A DNA stretch of 64,000 nt from Reticulascus tulasneorum (taxonomy: Eukaryota; Ascomycota; Sordariomycetes; Glomerellales; Reticulascaceae): contig LSAX01000002.1 in the NCBI GenBank assembly GCA_001557505.1, positions 4,216,001 through 4,280,000 of the forward strand, written 5' to 3'. The translations under genes were made by a program, and so were the position numbers. The notes beneath the pieces are model-generated. The model searched no databases. It was not told where the DNA came from and saw only the letters and a list, made by a program, of their open reading frames with translations. This document shows, piece after piece, positions 22,655 to 35,369 of the stretch; positions within the stretch are counted from its first letter, which is position 1, and each line of letters begins with the position of its first letter.

Positions 22655-23229
22655 CTACGGCGTAGGTTTCACGAAAGGCTCATCCGGCTTTAGACCAGGG
22701 GGCACTTCTGTGACAACCGTAACGCTTGTGGGGACCACTGGTGTCGCTGGAGCCGCCGGAATTTGTAGCGTAACATAGGAAGTGACAGTGACAAACGTGG
22801 TAAATGGCGCGTCTGGGATGAGAGAAATTCCAGTTGTTGGCCGGGGCGTGGCTGCTGGAGTCCTCGCAGTCGACACCGGGCTACATAAAGCCCAGTTGGC
22901 GCTACAATCGACAGTTAGTCTCGTAGATCTCTCTCCAACCCATCTCGTGCTTTTCTTTGCTTTCTGTAATGTCTGGTATAATCAAGATAGTGATAGTAAC
23001 TCACATTCCAATGTTCCAGCAAGTCGATCCAGTCGGGCATGGTTGCCCGTTCCACCAAGGGCCGTCGCCTGTTTATAAAGTATGAGTATCATGTCTAGAC
23101 CAGGATAGACTCTATCGATCAAACCTAGAATCACGTACATGGAATAAAATATGGTAGTCCGAAAGGGATTGCTTGACTCCACACCAGACCAATCATCACC
23201 ACAAAAACGAAACTTGTTGCGGTCCGCAT
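22655..23229 (-). CDS. Small secreted protein with CBM1-like module
   Basis: Three small exons: 23229-23139, 23068-23005 and 22901-22655 (introns of 70 and 103 bp), giving 133 residues. Every junction has GT/AG ends and correct phase. Residues 1-20 form a signal peptide (start MRTATSFVFVVMIG). Next comes a cysteine module with Cys31, 41, 47 and 58: C-D-G ... N-G-Q-P-C-P-T-G-S-T-C ... W-x-x-C. The 9/5/10 spacing is close to the fungal cellulose-binding CBM1 module (10/5/9), with G, W and G residues in comparable places. The second half is a Pro/Thr/Val-rich tail without cysteines, likely O-glycosylated. There is no catalytic domain. It may bind cell-wall glucan or act at the host surface, but function is inferred from the module only. 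Confidence 0.65.
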
Positions 23230-26027
23230 GTTGGCCGGTTCTTGTGGTCAGTCGTTGAAATGGCTGTTATGAAACGGAGACTCGATGTTGAGATCAGACA
23301 CAAACAAGGCTCCCAGACTGTATTCGTCTGGGATATTTTGTTCACTTAAGTAGTCCTTTCCCAGGAAAGTCACTCGTCATTATCCAGGTACTGGACTCTA
23401 CGAGGCATATCCATCTGGGTAAATTGCTGATATGATGATTAACTGTGACCGGTGAGCCAGGTCATCTACGTGTTCCATCTATCACTGTCAGTAGAACATA
23501 CGATACTATTGATTACCTATGATAATGCAGCTGGGCTGGTAGACCGATTGGCCGCTTGGCTTCCACGTCCATATCGTCGTATACAGACAGACAAGCTAAT
23601 AGAGGTCAACGATAAAACTAGTCTCAAAGCGATTGTGAAATATTCCCGGCTCAATATCTTTGCAAGAGGTCTAGAGAGATCTAGAGTTAGTTAATTGACT
23701 TGCAATACCAAACCCACGCAGCGGGTAAAGACAGCCAATTTCGTCCCGCTGTCATAAAATATTGGTCGTGGAATTATGGCACGGCATATACGGTCACATC
23801 AACGACATTTACGGCATTCTTCCCTGCTTGATACTCGTCGTGAAAACCCAGCGACCTGGGTCCAGCCTATTCCCCCAATCAATAGCTTGCAAGGCATTCC
23901 CTGCAGACATTGTTATGGAAACATCTATCCCACCGGACCAGCGTCTGGTCTGTAGAACCGACACCCCAGAACCAGTGTGTCCGGGGATGACCTCCCTGTA
24001 TTGTGTCACAGCGTTGAAAACGCGATCTGATCGCATTGCAGGATTGACATTGCCAGCGCCCTGATCTGTTGGCAAGACCTGGCAAGCTGCTTTGGGTGAT
24101 CCCAACCCACGGTAGTGAGGCAGGGAGTGCGACATTCGGAAACCTGCTGTCGTCGTCGTCAACTACCTTATTAAGGAACCTGTGGGTCGTGCAACTGGAT
24201 TTAGACCTACCACGTATTCATTTTGGGAGGTTATAGCCAGCATTCTCTAACGTTGATCTCAAGGTCCTCAATAGTACCAAAAGCTCCCTTCAGAGTAGCA
24301 CCGCTACGAGGTTCCTCACGAAACGTTCGACATCTTCGACGTGGCGACCGTGCAAGTGCGGAAGCATTCCGGGTGCCATTCCACCGCAATCGCACCCGCC
24401 CGTGTACCGGTACTGCTACGGCGTAGAGAAACAGATGCGCCATCTTGGCAAAGCCGCTTGGGTGGGATAAGTTTGGCGAGGGGGCATGGTTCATAAACGA
24501 GTTGGTGGTGTTGAGCACACTCCAGAATTGTAAAGTTCTTTATTCTACGAATAGATAACCATCCACATTCAAGCTCAGACTCGCATCTAGGGGGTTTGTT
24601 CCGAGCCAGTGGGCAAGTATTGCAGTTAATTTGGATGGTTGGGTCGTGGAACATTGCCGTCGATGCGGACTGGAGCGTTACTGGCGGGGCTCCTATTGGT
24701 TCCTCATCCTCTGGCTGGTCTCGCGTCTTCTAGTTCGTCGTTCGGACGAGGGATAGAGATGGTACCAAAAGCTGTGTTTGGGCTCCAATAACCATATAAC
24801 ACCTGGCTTTGAACCAAACATGTAAGGGATACCAGCATGGACTGAAGGTTACGTTTCACTGCCTAGGATGTCTTTCAATCCCTTGCTCCAACAAGAAGAA
24901 AAATGGAACGCGACCCCTTTTCCCATGCTGAAATGTTCAAGCCTTGGGCGTCGTTATTGGGTAGCGAAGGACCCCCGACCGGCACACTCCCCACACCCGA
25001 CCAACCTACGCGGCTATGGCTGCCGATCCCTACGTCAATCAAGGGGTTGGATCTACCACTCCTCATTTGCATCTTGACCTTGAGCGCTCACATCTTCTTC
25101 CTGCGTGGCCAATGCGGAGATGTCGCTGATTTATTAACCGGATCGCGAAGCAATGGAGAGAGGTGGTCTGTTGAGCGAGTTCGGGTTGTATATTTGCTAC
25201 CACGGAGTCATGGACTTGATTCTGCCACGCGGCTAATGGCTAAGTGCATCGCTGCCAGCTAAAAGTAGATGCAATCGTATCGTCGCAGGCTCCCGGTTGG
25301 CATGCGATGTTTCTGTACATCCATCCTCCGGGCTTCTAAAAATAATGGTAAAGAGAATAATATGGTCAATCATTCGTCGATCAAGGCCAACAGCGTAGGT
25401 GACTCGACCATACTTGGAGGCGAGTGAAGTCCTCTAAAACATGCACATGCCCCTCAAGATCGAGATCGTCGCTGTCCCTGATCCGGTCCCCAATTCCTCG
25501 ACCAGCAGAGCAAACACAAATGTTTGGGATAGGGTATCAATGTTCTATCGAAATTGTTTCACTTTGACAGCCAAACAATGCGGAGGATGCCATATTTGTG
25601 GCGGCCTTTAGTGGCATATTGGCGAGATCGCGTGGCGGCAAACACGAGAAAACACAGCCTCCACCAGCTGGAGGGCCCAGAACCCCTGAAGCTAGTTAGT
25701 CATCGCTCGATGTGCCCTGGGACTCCCTTAATTTCGCGACTCGCCATGCCTTTCGTCATATGTACCCTCTCTTTTTTCCATCCTCCCCCCTAACCTCGGT
25801 TTCGAAGAAGATCGCGTTTTTCCTTGTTCTTTAGAACTCCCACACTCTTTCTTGTCATTCATTCACTTGGCCGACAGCCATCTTTTCACATCTTTCTACA
25901 CTCCACGCTCCTTCCCTTTTCTTCGAACCATTTGGTCTGCCCGACGCGAAGACCACAGCAGACACCACCGACTCACCCTCGGGACGATCCACGATTTCAC
26001 GTCGCGTTTCGATCCGTCGTCGTCACC
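23230..26027. other. 2.8-kb intergenic stretch, no gene seen
   Basis: Both strands were searched for spliced genes. Only short frames without domains are present (for example 23452-23694 plus, 24231-24654 minus). The right end (about 25760-25960) is pyrimidine-rich leader and promoter sequence of the glucanase gene. Confidence 0.4.
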
Positions 26028-27197
26028 ATGCGTCCCTCGCCGACTCTCGCCTCCATCGCCCTCGCGGCTGGCGTGTCTGCCCAAAACTACCTGGGCTTCA
26101 ATTCCGGAGCGACCCTCGCAGATCGGTCTGCAAAGTTCAAGGAGGATTTCTTGGCCGAGTTTAGGACGGCACAGGCTCTGGAAGGCGCACCAGGCACATT
26201 CAACGCCGTGCGGTTGTACACCAACATCCAGGCATATTCACAGGATGACCCCATCTCGGCTTTCGAAGCTGCCATCGAAACCAAGACCTCGATTCTTCTC
26301 GGCGTTTGGGCCTCCGGTACCGACAACATCGATAAGGAAATCAGTGCCTTGTCCAAGGCCGTCGTCCTGTACGGCAAGGAGTTCACCGACCTCGTTATCG
26401 GTATCTCCATCGGTAGCGAGGACCTGTACCGTATCTCCGTGACCGGTGTTGCAAACAAGGCCGGACTGGGCCAGTCGCCAGATGCTCTCGTTGGCTTCAT
26501 CGGCGATTTCAAAAAAGCTTTCGCGGGTACAGCCCTCGCCAACATCCCGGTCGGTCATGTCGATACCTGGGACGTCTGGCCAAATGCTACCAACAAGGCT
26601 GTCCTCGATGCTATCGACTTCATTGGTGTTGATGAGTACCCATACTACGAGAATGGCAAGGGAAACTCAATCGAGAACTCCGGCACTCTTTTCGACCGAG
26701 CATACGAGGCAACTCTCGCAGCTGCGGGTGGGAAACCAGTCTGGGTCACCGAGACTGGTTGGGCCACCAGCGGAGAGAACTGGGATCTGGCTGTTGCCAG
26801 CGTCGAGAATGCCAAGTACTACTGGGACGAAGTTGGTTGCCGCAAGCTTTTTGGAAAGACACCAGTCTTTTGGTACAATCTCCGCGACTCAAACCCGGAC
26901 AACAAGATGAAATTCGCCATCACCGAAAACCTCTCGACTAAGCCCTTGTTCGACTTGTCATGCCCGACCACCTTCAAGACCCCTACAGCGACTACCTCTT
27001 CACCAGTGAGCTCCCCAACTGGGTCGTCTCCCGTTTCCTCCAGCGCCGTTCCAGATGGTACCGATGACTCTCCCTCCAGCGTCGAGTCCTCAACTAGCCC
27101 GTCAGAAACCCCGAGCGCCGCCGGCTCAATCTCCATCACCTCCGCAGCTACTTACGCCGCTTTGGCTGTTGTCGCTGGAATTTTCACTCTGCTCTAG
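26028..27197 (+). CDS. GPI-anchored GH17 beta-1,3-glucanase
   Basis: Intronless, 389 residues. The frame is open further upstream, but the ATG at 26028 has a CACC context and begins the signal peptide (1-18, ending GVSA/QN). The family-17 glycosidase barrel carries the acid/base Glu131 in ISIGSEDLYR and the nucleophile Glu242 in VWVTETGWAT. V-D-E-Y-P-Y-Y near 201 lines the cleft. A Ser/Thr/Pro-rich linker (about 315-360) and a C-terminal hydrophobic tail preceded by small residues indicate GPI anchoring to membrane or wall. The likely role is cleavage or remodelling of wall beta-1,3-glucan, as for EglC/Scw/Bgl2-type proteins. A CT-rich leader upstream suggests strong expression. Confidence 0.93.
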   Translation: MRPSPTLASIALAAGVSAQNYLGFNSGATLADRSAKFKEDFLAEFRTAQALEGAPGTFNAVRLYTNIQAYSQDDPISAFEAAIETKTSILLGVWASGTDNIDKEISALSKAVVLYGKEFTDLVIGISIGSEDLYRISVTGVANKAGLGQSPDALVGFIGDFKKAFAGTALANIPVGHVDTWDVWPNATNKAVLDAIDFIGVDEYPYYENGKGNSIENSGTLFDRAYEATLAAAGGKPVWVTETGWATSGENWDLAVASVENAKYYWDEVGCRKLFGKTPVFWYNLRDSNPDNKMKFAITENLSTKPLFDLSCPTTFKTPTATTSSPVSSPTGSSPVSSSAVPDGTDDSPSSVESSTSPSETPSAAGSISITSAATYAALAVVAGIFTLL

Positions 27198-27733
27198 GAC
27201 AAACACAAAAGTGGTTCCATGTAATTACGCGCATTGGTTATGGGGTATATCATTCTCGCACTCGAGATCTGTTTCTGGTATTAAATGGATAGACTTAGGA
27301 TAGACATAAGGGACATGGTCATTCATTGACTGGTTTAGCCACATATTGGCTTCAATTTTCTATACCATACAAGTTTGCCTGCCCGTGAATCTGCCTGCAA
27401 TCACGTATCTCGTACGTGACTGACAATTTTGACTGCCTGCATGTCATTTAGGTATCACATGTTTAGACGAAGATATTAGCTTGTTTCTAATTCGTTGAGT
27501 AATTGCAGTTGACACAAGCAATGGCCTGTTCGCCAACTTTGTGATGCCTGACGGCTGGGTCCCTCTATGTCTCGAGTCTCAAGTTGGGTAATCTGTAAAT
27601 GCACTGGCATTTGCCAATGTCTGTCAATTCATTGTACTTCATTTCTGGTATTATGAATATATTACATTGTGCTGCGAAATTCGACAGCGTGTTCCTCCGA
27701 GAACTCTACTGATAAAACATGCTCCAGGTATCT
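27198..27733. other. Convergent 3' intergenic region
   Basis: 3' flanks of the glucanase and channel genes. Nothing else seen. Confidence 0.4.
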
Positions 27734-30700
27734 TTAATAAAGAATTCGCTCATCCCAGAAGGGCGCCTTCTCAACCTCACATATCACGTGTCCCTTCTCG
27801 TTCAGCCAAGCGCCCTCATCTGTTACGTCGACCCTCGCCCGCCGACAGTGCTGCACCTCCTGTGTGCTGACGCCCGCCTCGTCCCGCGGAATCCACAGGC
27901 TCGGCGGAGGCATCCACATCTCTGGCGGATAGTATGTGCGCCAGAAGTAGTCGGTAGGATACGATGCTGTCGGATCGGGGAGGTCGGTTGGCATAAGGTT
28001 GCGTAGGTTGGAGAAGGAATCGAAGGTAGATGGGTGGAGGAAGCGGAGAATGGGGTTGGGGTTTGGTGATGGCTCGGGGTGAGTAATGGTGCCGATCCAT
28101 ATGATTACGGGGTCGAGACCCATCTTAGAGAGGTATGTTCGCATTCTTTTGTTGACGAAATCGGAGGTCACATCTTGCACGGAGGTGAAGAAAGATGAGC
28201 CACCTTCGACGCCGCGGGAGCCCGTCGTCTCGTGTTGCGTATCGAAGTCATCGAATTCCTCAAAGTCTTCCTCCAGGTACGGCAGTGGAGCACTAATGGG
28301 ATTCTCTCCAGCCAGTGGAAGCTCGCCCCCCTCCCCGCCGAGCCTGCTCAATTCCTCATTCTCAAGGGCTAGAGTTCGAGGGAGGTTATAGAGCAGTGGA
28401 GCCAGGGCATCGCGGAGGCAGATGTGATATATAGCGGTGAAGATGAGGAAGGCAATCATGAGGAGCATGGGGGCGAATGCGGAGCGGAGAGCAAAAAGGC
28501 CGACGAGGCAGATCTCGGCAAGGTAGAGGCCGACTAGGAGGTGCATGAGTGCTGTCGGGTAGACAATGCCGCGGGTGTCGATGGAGCAGTCATGTACGAA
28601 CAGGAGGTTGTATTTGTGGGCGACGTAAATCACGTACAGGCCCGCAGTTGCGAAGCCGAGGATCACAGGGGCGATGCAGGAGTAGCTGATAGCTGTTGCA
28701 TCTGTTAGAACAAACCGCAGGGGAGACAGCCAATATACGGAGCAACACTTACCGATAACACCCATGTTCGTGAAGACGGGGAACATGCCGCCCCAATGCC
28801 TTGGCCTCACCTTATGCCAGATACGCCACACCGCACGCGGATTCTGGATCCAGCGCGCCATGACGGCGTGGCGGATCAGATCGCCCACTCTAAGGAGAGC
28901 GCCAGCGCCAGCAGCCAGGCACTGGATCAGGATGTATGAAATGTAGAAGTTTGAGGCCTTGGGCAGGTTCTCGGATAACAGATCCTTGGCGGAGAGTGGA
29001 TTGGTGATGACTTGGGAGAAGGCGGCCGAGGCGGCCGAGGTCAGGGTTGTGATGAGAAAGACCTGGACGACTTGGAAGGCGAAGTAGGGTGTTTGGACGT
29101 AGAGCTCTATACGCGAGAGCGACGGGACACAAGCTACGCGGGCACAGCCTAAATTGGATATGTTAGTTTTGATCACACAATGTATCATCCGCCTCCGAAG
29201 TAGAAGATTGGAGTGTTGGGAAATGAAGGACCGTACCTCTCAGCATCCATGGCACAATAGCCATCAACCATGACAATGCCAACGCGGGCAACAACCCCGT
29301 TATCACCCCCGTCACCGCGGTGGGCAACAACTTGATCCACCGCAGGAAGACCAAAGTATCGCTCAAGAACGTGATATTCGTCAACGCACCAACCATGGCC
29401 GACGGGATCGACCAAAAGATGATCGCCGCCACGATCAACAAGAGCATGGCGAACCGTCTCGCAAGCCGTGCAAACCACGTCACCTGCAAAGAGCTCCAGA
29501 CAATTTCGTCCGGGTGCACCCCTACAAACCGCGGCGACATGTACATCGGCTTGTCATGGGCGAGGGTCTGGAACGCCTGCTGGGCGTCCGCCTGCGAGGT
29601 GAACTCAATGAAGACCGAAGAGAGGGCATTGCCTTCGCCGGCCTGGAGTTTACGGCGGAGCTTGGCGATCTTGGGGGTCAGGAGACGGATGCGCGAACGA
29701 GTCCATTTTATTGTATCTACGCGGCGGCCGAAGTTGGCGATGGGGCGGTGGAAGGGCCGGGACTCGGCCGGGACCCATTGGGCGGCGACTGAGCCGTTGA
29801 CGTCCGGCAACGGGAGGGGAAGGGCCTTTTCGGAGTCGGTGATGTTAGGTGAGCCCAAAGTTTTGGGGGAGCGAAGGGACGCAGATGAGCCGGTGTGCGA
29901 GCTAGATGGTCGCCGCTCGGGTGGTAGTGAGTGAGGGGGTTGCTCCGGCGCGGAACGTAACCCACGCTTGCGCAGGTTGTCGGCGAGCTTGATTAGCTGG
30001 ATTTCAGCCTTTTCAAGACGCACGGCGGTTTCGTCGCGCTCGTTGACTAGCTGCTCGAGCTCAGATGTGTCCTGGGGAATCCATACGTTCTTGACCGTGT
30101 CACCGTACACTTTGCGCAGGCGTGCGGCGTCGAGGTACTCGTTAGGAACGCAATTGAAGAGTACGGTGCGAGACGAGAGGCGCTTGGCATAGTATGGCGA
30201 GAGAAGATAGGCGTGGCGGAGGTTGATGTAATAGATGCACTCGCGCCAGATGGTGAAGAGAATGAAGCCTACGGCTTGTTAGCAGAGTGGTCCGAGGGAA
30301 AGGTCTCGCCCCGGCGGGGTACAGCGTGTTCTGAGACTATAAGCACTTACTGAAGAAGACCCATGCAACGGCGACGTGGGCGAAGAAGAAAACCGGATCC
30401 TTCACGTTGCCAATGGTTATGCTGTCCAGGTCCTTCAGACCGCCGCCCCCGGTGGCGTGTATCGGGAATAATACCGGCCAGGTCAAGCAGCAGCCGACGA
30501 AGCAGATCAGCGACAAGATCTTGAGGTACCTCAGGAAGAGGAAGGCGTCCAGCGACGAGTGGTTCAAGATGAAGACATCGCCCTCCTTAAAGAATGGCCT
30601 AAGCCAATCAATCCATCCCTGCGGCAGCAGTGTACTCCGTTCGCTGAGCAGCCGTGTTAGCCATGATACGTCATTCGATTCACCGGATAGCCACGCCGGG

Positions 30701-31090
30701 GAGACCGCTAGGGCACATACTGAGGGAAGAGCCTGCGCAGAATTGTTCGCGGTGAGTACACCCTCACCAACTTCCGTCGGAAGACCCAGAAGAGAAGGAT
30801 GCACACTATCGCATAGACGAGTACGGGAATGAGGGTGCTGAAGAGCGACGATAGCGAGGACGACTTGTCGTCTCCGAGCTGGAGCTTGCCCAGTGTGCCG
30901 CCTGTCGAGTTATCGCGCGCCGAGCCGACTCGGTCATCGCCGCCGCCAGTGAGGTCCTAACAGAGACGGGACACGCATTAGTTGGGATCGTCGCAAAGGG
31001 ACAAAGAGTCCTTTGTTTGCGGATGGGGACAAAGGCCCGGAGCAGAGGGGTTGACGATCAAGAGGAAGGGGGCCTTACAATCAAGCCCAT
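27734..31090 (-). CDS. CSC1/OSCA/TMEM63-type channel (DUF221 family)
   Basis: Six exons: 31090-31079, 30956-30721, 30643-30351, 30268-29237, 29148-28753 and 28692-27734, giving 975 residues. Exon 1 is only 12 bases (Met-Gly-Leu-Ile). All joins are in phase. Intron 5 (60 bp) has no stop and would read through, but removing it restores T-N-M-G-V-I-A-I-S-Y-S-C. Landmarks are helix 1 near residues 50-70, Y-S-P-R-T, S-L-D-A-F-L-F-L-R-Y-L-K, a cytosolic loop with L-P-x-x-V-x-x-x-R-x-x-x-R-L-R-K-V and V-F-I-E-F, and then the multi-helix RSN1_7TM pore region. The family comprises hyperosmolality- or mechanically gated Ca2+-permeable channels. The C-terminal 250 residues are hydrophilic and acidic. 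The 12-base first exon is the least certain part. Confidence 0.88.
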
Positions 31091-31879
31091 CGCGCCAGTG
31101 TGTCGTCCTGGGCGGCGTCCGGGTCGGTCCTTGCTGGAATCATGTCATATTTCGTAGCCCATTGGGAACGAGATACGTTTGCTCTTTCGATTGACGTCGT
31201 GAATCGGCACTAAAACAAGTAAAAAGCGACCAGCGTCTTGGGAGTCTCTGTCGTCACAACGGAAAATCAAACGACGTGCGTTGGGCGGGGTAGGCTAACT
31301 ATTGGCAGACCAGTCTGGCCGACAGTCCGCCAAAGCTCACTGGCACGACGGCCGTCTGACTGGCCAGACTGGACTGGATGGGCGAGGGTTTGGGCCTGCA
31401 GAAGAAATGAAGCTAGCTGGATTTGGGGGGGTGGCGCTGCTGGCATGGATCTAAACTGTGAGGTCGGGTCCCTGTCTTGGGCCAGTTAGGTTAGATGGGA
31501 CGCCCAATTACCACCTGGGAATATTGGTGAGCACGGAAGAGAGTTTTGGGTATGGTATTTGATGGAATTCCGCTGCAGGTCTCGGGGATTTTGCAATGGA
31601 GAGGGCGAATAGGCATGTATCCCGTTAACTAAAGATCTGTCTGGAGGCAGCCAGTCTTTTCGCGAGATAATGTGGTTTATCGACCCCGATCCAACCGAGA
31701 TCCAGCGAGGCTGGCCCTCCAAAGTTCTTGCAATTGCCGACTCGGGCTGCTGGCAGCGGAAACTCAGTACTACATGGTTGGGTAGGAGAAAACGAAAGGC
31801 AACTTTGCCGGCTTCCATTGGATCCTTGGGGCAGCTCCATCGCTAGCACTGGCTTTACGAAAAAGAAGCGCATTGGCGA
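31091..31879. other. Intergenic, promoter side of the channel gene
   Basis: No gene seen. Short frames only. Confidence 0.35.
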
Positions 31880-32310
31880 TCATTGACCAGGATCATCCTC
31901 CATTGGGTTGATTGGCACATTGGCCACAGTGGGGGGGAGCTGTCAGGGGCGTGGAGGCCCCCCCGGGTTTGATGAAACGGGACGATTCTCGGTCCACCAG
32001 CTTAGCTCGAGGCGCCAGAATAGTGGTGCGATTGGCTACGACCGTCTGTTGAATGATAAACCTCGAAGTTAAAAAGAGGAGATTGTAGTCGGTGTTCCCG
32101 CCATCTGGCGTGCTTGGCTGGCCTAATCGCCCCGAAGGAGGCCGCCAGGAATGGATTGATAAAGCTGCATATGAATTCGCGATTGATCGACTGCATCACA
32201 ACCTTAGAGGGGGCCCTATATTGGATTGGCGATTCGTATATTAGAGTTCCTTATTGACTGACCTTGAGACGTGTTCCACCCATTGCCAAGAACCCAGGGA
32301 GCCATCGGCC
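31880..32310 (+). repeat. Dispersed repeat A, copy 2
   Basis: Direct-orientation homologue of 12272-12645, with several insertions (for example about 32085-32120) relative to that copy. It ends near the shared word ACCCAGGG. No open frame crosses it. Confidence 0.7.
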
Positions 32311-32645
32311 TGGAAAACTGCGGTTCCACCGTGCAGCAAGCAAAGGCCTAGACTGGCCTTTTCACTTGTCAGCATGTCCTTAGAACGGCGCTTTATCTCC
32401 ACTGCACCCATGAGTTCCTGACAGGTCTCCGTACCTGAGGTTTGATGAAACCCCAATATTATCGTCGGGTCTCGACACAAGAGAGCAGGCAATTCCCTAG
32501 GTAGGACTGGTAGTTCACTCAACGATAATCAATTTGCTATCCAGCAGAACGGTTGTGGGTTTAAAGGCACTTAATTCAAAATTGGTATATGAAATCCCTT
32601 GCCAAGTACAAACACAGAAAGATCAGATGCGCCAACTTGGTCCAT

Positions 32646-34705
32646 TCAGACATGCGACGACTCACCAGCATTCGCCGGCTCGGGTCGCACAAACTTCAGG
32701 CCGGTGTCCTCCATTCTCAGTCTCAGCCTCAGCGTCGCGGCCGCATCTCTCAACGCGTCGTCGCCCAAGTCCTGCCAATCAGTCAGTTGCGAGAGCCCCT
32801 CCGCATCTAGACTGAGAAGAAGCATGGCCAGCGGGCTCGTCCGCCACGTCTTGAGCTTGGCCTTCCTCGTCTTCAGCACCGTCCCGACCAGTAGACTCGT
32901 GCTCAGGAGCCACACGGCAATCGGCGCCGTAAGCCATACCCACATGGCCTGACACCATTGAATCGGTTGCAACGTATCTCCCGTAATGTATGACGGGTTA
33001 AAGTAATCTTCCCACGCAGCCTGTCGCATACCAGTGGTAATGGCAGCCGCAACGATGCTCATCCCGCATGCAACATCTCCAGTTGTCGCATTGACGGGAC
33101 AGAGGCCAGTATCCCAGTAGCCACTCATGCTATTGTGAAAGATGGCTTCTAATGCGTCTGTGGTCCGAGCCGTGGTGATGGCACGGGGTTGATCGTCAGC
33201 GAGGTATTCAAACCCGGCCATCTCTTCATCAGTCCTGACGTATCCATTTAGCAGACTGAAGAGGTACTGCTGCAATGACTCGTACGACTTTTTAGCAATG
33301 ACGAACTCGTCGGTTTTATAGTTTGAAGCAATGCTTGGCAATAAACGGGATCGATCAAAGGGCAGCACGATGTCCCCAGTCTCCGTGGTATCGTAGATTT
33401 CCTCCTCGCTTATTGTCGTAAAGACCGCATAGATTTGCGCGTCTTCTTCACCCTTCCGAGGTTGTTCAATTTTACCCACATCGAAGAATTGCTCTTGAAT
33501 ACAAGGGATCAGAGCACATTCTTTTGCCGACAGCATCGAGTCCGCAGTCACCTGGTACGGTGCAAGCTCGGAGAGTTCGAGGAGTTCTTCGTCATCACTG
33601 GAGCCCGGGATATCAAACGCCATGATAGATTGGAAGATTGCGAGAGGGTTTTGGTAGTTGCTGTAGACTAGAGGTTGCTGTGCTGAGTTGATTGCCATGA
33701 CGTTGCGTCTCAAACTATCGTTCCCCGCAAGAGAAAACCCGTTCGGAAGGGCAACGTCACAACCGGTAGCGTCACAACTCCTTGTCAATTGGCTTGTGAT
33801 ATCACTGCACCGAGAACATATGGCCAATGTGGAGTATGTTTCCCATTGGCAAGTTCCAGTAGGGCAGTAGTTGGGTGGAGTCAGCCATTCGTAATCCCGA
33901 GCTTGCAGTCCAGCGTCGATGCGAAATTTCATCGCCCTTTCCACATCTGCTTTGAGGTCAGCATGGAGCTCTAACGTTCATTTCCTGCTAATATGGGTTG
34001 TACTGACCGCTGACGCCTTCCGCGCGTGGATCTGACACGTCAAATTTTGTAGTGTAGGACACGAGAGCTTTGTCCAACGTGGCCTCGTACTGGATGGAGA
34101 CGACGATCACTGCTTGAACAAAGGGGCCGTACGAGAGGGCGAGGAGGGAGGCGAGAGCCCCAAGAACCGCGAGATGTCTTTTAGAAGACGTTATTAGTTC
34201 AGGGTAGTCGGAGTTGGCGCTGGGAGGAGACTTACTTGAAGCGGAGTCTCCAGAGAAGTCTCAAGCTTCCCGATACTCCTCGGGAGGCAGAGTCAAACGT
34301 CTCGAGGTCGGCAAGTGTCCTGTCTTTGTCCATGAACCAGAGGTACTTCAGCTGACCTAGTCCCTTGGTGACGGGAATCAAGGCGCAGGTACTGCCGAAT
34401 ATGGAGAGAATAGCTAGAAGAGAGCTCAGAGTAAAGCGGATGGTCTTGTCCCCAGTACTGCCAACAGACACCGAGTACGACCAGACCGGAGCCGGCTGAT
34501 TGTCGAATTGGGCAGCAACAACAGCAATAGCCGCTATAGCCAGTCCCGAGCCGACGACACCAAAGACCTCCCAAGAGTAGTAGAAACTATTGAAGAAACC
34601 TCCGGCTTTCTTCTTGCCCGCTTCAGCGGGAAGAGTAGGGCTTGTGCTTGACCGGCCATCAACCGGCTTGGCTTCCACCAAAGGCTCTGGCTTCTCGAAA
34701 TGCAT
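32646..34705 (-). CDS. DUF3176-type fungal membrane protein
   Basis: Three exons: 34705-34236, 34177-34008 and 33949-32646, giving 647 residues. The N-terminus has the DUF3176 layout: a W-E helix (47-67), D-x-Q-P-x-P-x-W, a second helix (about 92-110), then L-G-Q-L-K-Y-L-W-F and L-A-D-L-E-T-F-D-S-A-S-R-G. A third helix is encoded in exon 2. A long cysteine-rich, probably extracytoplasmic region follows (C-P-T-G-T-C-x-W ... C-x-x-C near 242-261). One C-terminal helix (549-572) and a short cytosolic tail complete it. The family is common and multicopy in ascomycetes and has no assigned function. For exon 3, the acceptor at 33950 (58-bp intron with a CTGAC branch site) was preferred to one giving a 37-bp intron. 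Confidence 0.85.
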
Positions 34706-35369
34706 GATGAGCTAGTAACGAGGTACCGGTGGGTGGTGAAAGAATTAAGTGGTAAGGGTTTCAGCAACGCTGAAAGGCAGCATAGACAGCCAAGAACTGG
34801 TTCTCAATTTCTCGAGCAAAGGGGCAAAGGATTGCGGATTGTTCTTATGGCTACGATCATGATATTCACGGGCTAGACTTACATGCAGGCGACGAGCAGA
34901 CCTGCTGCCGTCGAGAGGTGGAAATTTACCCTTTTCTGACTATCACATTTCAAGGGGTTACGTCCGTATCTACTGCGTGGGAATATTGATATCGTTCTGG
35001 GCTCATCGGCGCTTGGGTGCTCACCGGCCTCATCCCCTATGAAAAAGAAACCATGTTCGTCCAGAACGAGATCTCCTGATTGAAAGGATGTGAATCCAAG
35101 GAGGCCACTGTCGCCAATCAGTTGATAGGAGGTCCGGATGCAATGCGTGGCAATCACATGGCTTACACGGGTAAGGTCAAGCGATAGTTCTGTCCTAAAA
35201 CACACTGCCTAGGTCAATCGGGCCCCTCACGCCATGCAGCACATGGTCCGATGTGGAAATACGTTCGGCAGTCCCTCAGTTGCACAGCTGGTGGCGTGAA
35301 CAATGCTATCCTGGATCCGGCGGAGGGCTGAACTAGCGCGGCGGCCCGCGTTCAGCTTTGACGAGCTAG
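34706..35369. other. Intergenic, no gene seen
   Basis: Upstream region of the DUF3176-type gene. No recognisable coding content. Confidence 0.35.

Noticed and set aside
3599..23229. Secondary-metabolite gene cluster
   Set aside because: Regulators, exporters and a DLH-type enzyme are present, but no polyketide synthase, peptide synthetase, terpene synthase or P450 is visible, so no intact cluster is claimed.
33971..34007. 37-base intron in the DUF3176-type gene
   Set aside because: Shorter than all other introns in the window. A 58-base alternative with a good branch site and the same frame is available at 33950-34007.
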